From Francisellaceae bacterium UBA6186 (GTDB lineage Bacteria > Pseudomonadota > Gammaproteobacteria > UBA6186 > Azoamicaceae): a stretch of DNA of 49,165 nt. The stretch's first letter is position 1, and every line of letters starts with the position of its first letter. Positions 45,663 through 49,165 of this stretch are shown here, in pieces. The stretch is taken from NCBI GenBank assembly GCA_002422785.1, contig DITK01000019.1, positions 1-49,165 on the forward strand, in the 5' to 3' direction. The notes below the pieces were generated by a model, which made no database searches, was not told the DNA's origin, and saw only the letters and a program-made list of their open reading frames with translations. The translations under genes and the position numbers were made by a program.

Positions 45663-47030
45663 ATGTTACCAGTAGTTACAATTATAGGTCGACCAAATGT
45701 TGGTAAATCAACCATATTTAATCGTTTAACCAAAACCAAAGCAGCTTTAGTTGTTGATTTGCCTGGCACTACCAGGGATAGAAATTATGGTTTTGGTAAA
45801 GTTGGCGATAATAAATACATTGTAGTAGATACTGCTGGTATTAATGACGAAGCAGAACAAAATAATATAATTATTAATCAAGTAAAAAAAGCTATCGCAG
45901 AAGCTAGAATTATTTTATTTGTAGTAGATGCCACTATGGGATTAATGGCAGAAGATTTAGATTTAGCCAAGAAATTAAGAAAATTTAGCAAAAAAGTAAT
46001 ATTGGTTATTAATAAAATTGACGGTGTTAATATGGAGATTGCAAGCCTAGATTTTTTTAGATTAGGCTTTGAGAATATAATAGAAATTTCAGCCAAAGCT
46101 AATCGTGGAATTAATAAATTGGGCGAGAGATTTATTAATGAATTTTCTACAGATTCTAAGATAAATAATTCTTGCGATATTAGTGACATAATTGTTGATG
46201 ATAGTGATAAAAACCATAGCGAAGAGTATCCGGAGCATATTAAGGTTGCGATTATTGGTCAACCGAATGTAGGTAAATCTACTTTAATTAATAATATTCT
46301 TGGCGAAGAGAGAGTGGTGGTGTTTGATAGTCCTGGTACCACTAGGGATAGTATTTATATTCCAACACAAATTGGACAGCATAAATACATGCTCATAGAT
46401 ACTGCTGGAGTACGCAGAAGATCTCGTATTAAAGACATAGTAGAAAAATTTTCTGTTATTAAAACTCTACAGGCAATAGATCATGCACAAGTTGTTATAT
46501 TATTAATTGATGCTCAAAAAGGTTTAGTAGAACAAGATCTAAAATTAGTAGAATGTATAGTAAGCGCTGGCAGATCTATAGTAATAGCCGTTAATAAATG
46601 GGATACAATAACCAAAGATAAGCAAAAAAAATTACAAAAGAATATTCAAGAAGAGTTGCATTTTATTTATTTTATTAAACCAGTGCCAATATCTGCTTTG
46701 TATGGAACTGGAATAAGAAAAGTATTTAACGAAGTCCTGGCAGCATTTAAATCATCTATTATGCCGGTTGCTACCAATAAATTATCATTATTGTTACAGC
46801 AAGCAATCGAGGAACATCAACCACCATTATCGAAAGGACGTAGAATTAAGCTACGTTATGCTCATTTGGGTGGGCATTTGCCTTTTACAATTATAATTCA
46901 TGGCACTCAGGCAGAAAGCGTACCGATGCAGTATAAAAAATATTTAAGTAGTTTTTATCGAGAAAAATTACAATTACATGGAACTATGGTAAATATAGTT
47001 TTTAAAAATTCTGATAATCCTTATGTTTAA
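45663..47030 (+). CDS. der: Ribosome-assembly GTPase Der (EngA)
   Basis: Double-GTPase needed for 50S maturation. G domain 1 shows IGRPNVGKSTIFNRL, DLPGTTRD, DTAGI and NKID; G domain 2 (from ~residue 195) shows IGQPNVGKSTLINNI, DSPGTTRDS, DTAGVRRRS and NKWD. A KH-like C-terminal domain with GRRIKLRYAHLGGHLPFTIIIHG follows. At 455 aa the length is normal. It lies 9 bases after bamB, the conserved order. Confidence 0.97.
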   Translation: MLPVVTIIGRPNVGKSTIFNRLTKTKAALVVDLPGTTRDRNYGFGKVGDNKYIVVDTAGINDEAEQNNIIINQVKKAIAEARIILFVVDATMGLMAEDLDLAKKLRKFSKKVILVINKIDGVNMEIASLDFFRLGFENIIEISAKANRGINKLGERFINEFSTDSKINNSCDISDIIVDDSDKNHSEEYPEHIKVAIIGQPNVGKSTLINNILGEERVVVFDSPGTTRDSIYIPTQIGQHKYMLIDTAGVRRRSRIKDIVEKFSVIKTLQAIDHAQVVILLIDAQKGLVEQDLKLVECIVSAGRSIVIAVNKWDTITKDKQKKLQKNIQEELHFIYFIKPVPISALYGTGIRKVFNEVLAAFKSSIMPVATNKLSLLLQQAIEEHQPPLSKGRRIKLRYAHLGGHLPFTIIIHGTQAESVPMQYKKYLSSFYREKLQLHGTMVNIVFKNSDNPYV

Positions 47031-47091
47031 AAATTTTTTGTAGCATCACAAAAATACCAATATTAATAAGAGATATTGCACTGGATTACAG

Positions 47092-47193
47092 GTGGCAATT
47101 AAGGTAGTATTGCGACATAAAGTTAGTTTATGTTTTAATCTAGCAGTAAAGCAATATGGTTGTACAGTTGTTGAAGTTGTCAAAGAATTATAA
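47092..47193 (+). CDS. Possible small protein, 33 aa, upstream of the exporter gene
   Basis: GTG 47092 opens 33 codons with a protein-like composition (VAIKVVLRHKVSLCFNLAVK then a Cys-Thr-Val-rich end EVVKEL). The stop is one base before the ATG of the exporter gene, so it may be a leader or coupled peptide. The frame is open for about 15 further codons upstream without ATG. I recognise no family; it may also be the end of a decayed gene. Confidence 0.3.
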   Translation: MAIKVVLRHKVSLCFNLAVKQYGCTVVEVVKEL

Positions 47194-47194
47194 A

Positions 47195-48079
47195 ATGCCC
47201 ACTTTAATTGGTTCAGGAGCTTTGTTATTGTGGGCGGTGGAACCATTATTAGTTTCCGAATTAATGAATATTCCTATATTTGAAGCATTAACTATTGTGT
47301 TTTTTAGTTGTTTTATATTAACAGCAATTAGATTAATTGTTACGAACAAATGGAAAATTATTTTCCAACAAAAATGGTATGTCTGGCTGGTTGGTTTAAT
47401 TACTATTTGTGGTAGTGATTTTTGTTATATTTATGCTTCTCATTTTGTTCCAATTGCGCACGTAGATTTTATTGATTATTTATGGCCATGCTTACTAGTA
47501 GTGTGTGTTGGTTTTTTACCCACAGAAAAATTTCGTATTTTTACAGTCTTTGGTGCATGTTTAGGTTTAATAGGTTTTTTGCAATTATGTTTTGTTGATC
47601 ACGGCATATTAGTCGGCGATTTATATAGTAGCCACATATTCGGATATGGCATTGCATTATTGGGAATATGTTGTTGGGGTGGTTATTCGCTTTTTTCTAG
47701 ATACCATAAAGACATTCCGACCGACATGATGGGGGCTTATTGTGGGGTGGGTGCTTGCATATCTTTAATATTACATTTATTGCTAGAAAATACTATTGTT
47801 CCTGCTAGTTATGAAGTGACTATGGCTATTATGTTAGGGTTAGCAGGTCCTGGTCTTGCGTATCAGTTATGGGATTATGGGATTAAACACGGCAGCATCA
47901 GTATATTAAGTACAGGTTGTTATTTTGCTAGAGTGTGTGCCTTGATTTTATTAGTTTTTTTTGATAAAGAGCCTTTTTCTAAAGAATTAGTTATAGCTGC
48001 TACTTTAACTTTTGTAGGAATGTTGATTGGCAATGTTGATAACATTAATATCAAAAATATCTGTAGAAATTATCATTAA
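47195..48079 (+). CDS. yddG: DMT-family exporter, YddG-like
   Basis: 294-aa inner-membrane protein with ten hydrophobic segments, as in the EamA/DMT family. IDYLWPCLLVV and YQLWDYGIKHGSISILS correspond to the NYLWP and AWNVGILHGNVTIM segments of the aromatic amino acid exporter YddG. An in-frame start at 47156 would add a charged extension and overlap the small frame; ATG 47195 begins just before segment 1 and is preferred. Substrate is inferred from family only. Confidence 0.82.
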   Translation: MPTLIGSGALLLWAVEPLLVSELMNIPIFEALTIVFFSCFILTAIRLIVTNKWKIIFQQKWYVWLVGLITICGSDFCYIYASHFVPIAHVDFIDYLWPCLLVVCVGFLPTEKFRIFTVFGACLGLIGFLQLCFVDHGILVGDLYSSHIFGYGIALLGICCWGGYSLFSRYHKDIPTDMMGAYCGVGACISLILHLLLENTIVPASYEVTMAIMLGLAGPGLAYQLWDYGIKHGSISILSTGCYFARVCALILLVFFDKEPFSKELVIAATLTFVGMLIGNVDNINIKNICRNYH

Positions 48080-48170
48080 ACTAGTATAAATTAAATATAT
48101 ACTGGTATAAGTATATAAGCTTATGCCGATTAATTATTATAATTTGTGGTATATCAAGAGAGTTATAATT

Positions 48171-49073
48171 ATGAGTGAAGCTACAACAATAGAATTATTA
48201 TCTGTACCGGTTAATAATTATGCCAATAAGTTGCCGGTAGTTAATACTGGTACCATCGAGGATTATATATCCTATGTTAATTCTATTCCCATGTTAACAG
48301 AAGCGGAAGAATTAGAGTATGCCATGGAATTACAACAAAATGGTAATTTACATGCGGCCCATTGTTTAGTGGTTGCGCATTTACGTTATGTGGTAAAAGT
48401 TGCTAAAAAATATTTAGGATATGGGTTGCCGTTAGCAGATTTAATCCAAGAAGGCACGGTCGGATTAATGAAAGCCGTTCGTAAATTTGATACTGATAAG
48501 AATGTAAGATTAGTAACTTTTGCGTTACATTGGATCAAAGCTGAAATTCATGAATTTGTTTTAAAAAACTGGCGTATTGTAAAAATTGCGACAACTAAGG
48601 CGCAGAGAAAATTATTTTTTAAATTGAGAAGTAATAAAAAAAGCTTTAATTGGTTAAATCAGCATGAAATTCAACAAATTGCAGCTGATCTTAAAGTAAA
48701 ATCAAAAGATGTTAAACAAATGGAATTACGTATTTTTAATAAAGATAATTGTTTTGATGAGCCAGAGTTGTTAGCCGTTAATGGTGGTATTGGGCAGGAA
48801 AAATATTTAGTTCCTGCAAATTATTTAGAAGATATTAGTGTTAATCCAGAAATTATTTTAGAAAAAAGTCAATGGTCTCAAGCTGCTTTTTCTAAGTTAC
48901 ATAGTGCCATTTTAAATTTAGATATTAGAAGTCAAGATATTCTACGTCGTAGATGGCTGCAACAGGACGAAAAAGTAACATTACAAGATTTGGCTACAGA
49001 ATATGGAGTTTCTAAAGAAAGAATTAGACAATTAGAAAGTCAAGCAATTATTGCTTTGCGCAAATATTTTTAA
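48171..49073 (+). CDS. rpoH: Heat-shock sigma factor RpoH (sigma-32)
   Basis: 300-aa sigma factor. Region 2 is clear (VVAHLRYVVKVAKKYLGYG, LIQEGTVGLMKAVRKFD, RLVTFALHWIKAEIHEFVL). The RpoH box QRKLFFKLR, used for FtsH/DnaK control, is intact, and region 4.2 ends VSKERIRQLESQA. ATG 48171 has AAGAGAG upstream; the longer in-frame reading from 48123 is not needed. The leader contains AGTATA...TATACT arms (48083-48103). HflKC, which limits FtsH, is in the same window, and FtsH is the protease that degrades RpoH in E. coli. Confidence 0.96.
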   Translation: MSEATTIELLSVPVNNYANKLPVVNTGTIEDYISYVNSIPMLTEAEELEYAMELQQNGNLHAAHCLVVAHLRYVVKVAKKYLGYGLPLADLIQEGTVGLMKAVRKFDTDKNVRLVTFALHWIKAEIHEFVLKNWRIVKIATTKAQRKLFFKLRSNKKSFNWLNQHEIQQIAADLKVKSKDVKQMELRIFNKDNCFDEPELLAVNGGIGQEKYLVPANYLEDISVNPEIILEKSQWSQAAFSKLHSAILNLDIRSQDILRRRWLQQDEKVTLQDLATEYGVSKERIRQLESQAIIALRKYF

Positions 49074-49094
49074 TCCCAAGTTGTTAAATCAATA

Positions 49095-49146
49095 AATAAT
49101 AAAATATATTAAATTTAACCAAGTAAATTTAATATATTTTATTATT
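49095..49146 (+). terminator. Perfect 23-bp AT-only hairpin after rpoH
   Basis: The arms 49095-49117 and 49124-49146 are exact inverted complements of 23 bases, with a 6-base loop ACCAAG. It begins 21 bases after the rpoH stop. All stem pairs are A-T, so it is not a classical GC-rich terminator, but its length makes it stable and it would act on either strand. Confidence 0.7.
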
Positions 49147-49165
49147 ATAAATTATTATAAATTAT
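49141..49165 (+). repeat. Short tandem repeat at window end
   Basis: The 10-base unit ATTATTATAA occurs twice and then starts a third copy cut by the window end. The first copy overlaps the right arm of the rpoH hairpin. Confidence 0.7.

Noticed and set aside
1..49165. tRNA or rRNA genes, CRISPR arrays, insertion sequences
   Set aside because: I saw no cloverleaf with a GTTC-type T-loop, no regularly spaced repeats and no transposase motif; the only structured RNA gene found is rnpB.

Overview
The window is a dense, AT-rich stretch (few GC-rich codons, As and Ts dominate the wobble positions and the gaps) from a gammaproteobacterium. Gene order is what points there: amiB-mutL-miaA-hfq-hflK-hflC-rnr-rlmB, asd-fimV-truA-accD-cvpA, and ndk-rlmN-pilF-hisS-yfgM-bamB-der are gammaproteobacterial blocks, each shortened by missing members (hflX, trpF/folC, rodZ/ispG). 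Two ankyrin-repeat proteins, a probable toxin-type nucleotidyl cyclase, a remnant of rnhB and genes broken by single changes suggest a host-associated, Legionellales-like intracellular bacterium or symbiont undergoing genome reduction. The species cannot be named from sequence alone.

Layout. 1-2750: the end of an unrecognised coiled-coil protein, a reverse-strand ankyrin protein, and a 59-codon rnhB remnant. 2831-14714: forward housekeeping run for cell separation, mismatch repair, tRNA modification, Hfq, HflKC, RNase R, RlmB, then SdhA and SdhB without SdhC/D. 14730-25750: an accessory island with a lipase-like hydrolase, a chemosensory operon (receptor, CheA, CheW, receiver-PP2C phosphatase, second degenerate receptor), a split ExoY/edema-factor-like cyclase and a Cys-rich orphan. 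25755-28449: birA and typA on the reverse strand. 28642-33247: second ankyrin protein, YheS, a coiled-coil protein and a methyltransferase-TPR protein. 33250-49165: kdsB, asd, fimV, truA, accD, cvpA, an RsbW-like ATPase, RNase P RNA, ndk, rlmN, pilF, hisS, yfgM, bamB, der, a YddG-type exporter and rpoH, which ends in a perfect 23-bp hairpin.

The most interesting parts are in the accessory island. The cyclase has K67/H72/K74 in one frame and the D77/D79 pair and H214 in another, and the frames meet at a run of 11 A. This is either a recent frameshift, a phase switch, or a gene expressed by slippage. The chemosensory operon has no CheY, CheR or CheB in view; its output appears to be a PP2C phosphatase, whose gene carries one in-frame TGA just before its last metal-binding motifs. 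An RsbW-like ATPase gene with a tiny overlapping reading frame lies 18 kb away and could belong to the same partner-switching logic, though this is inference.
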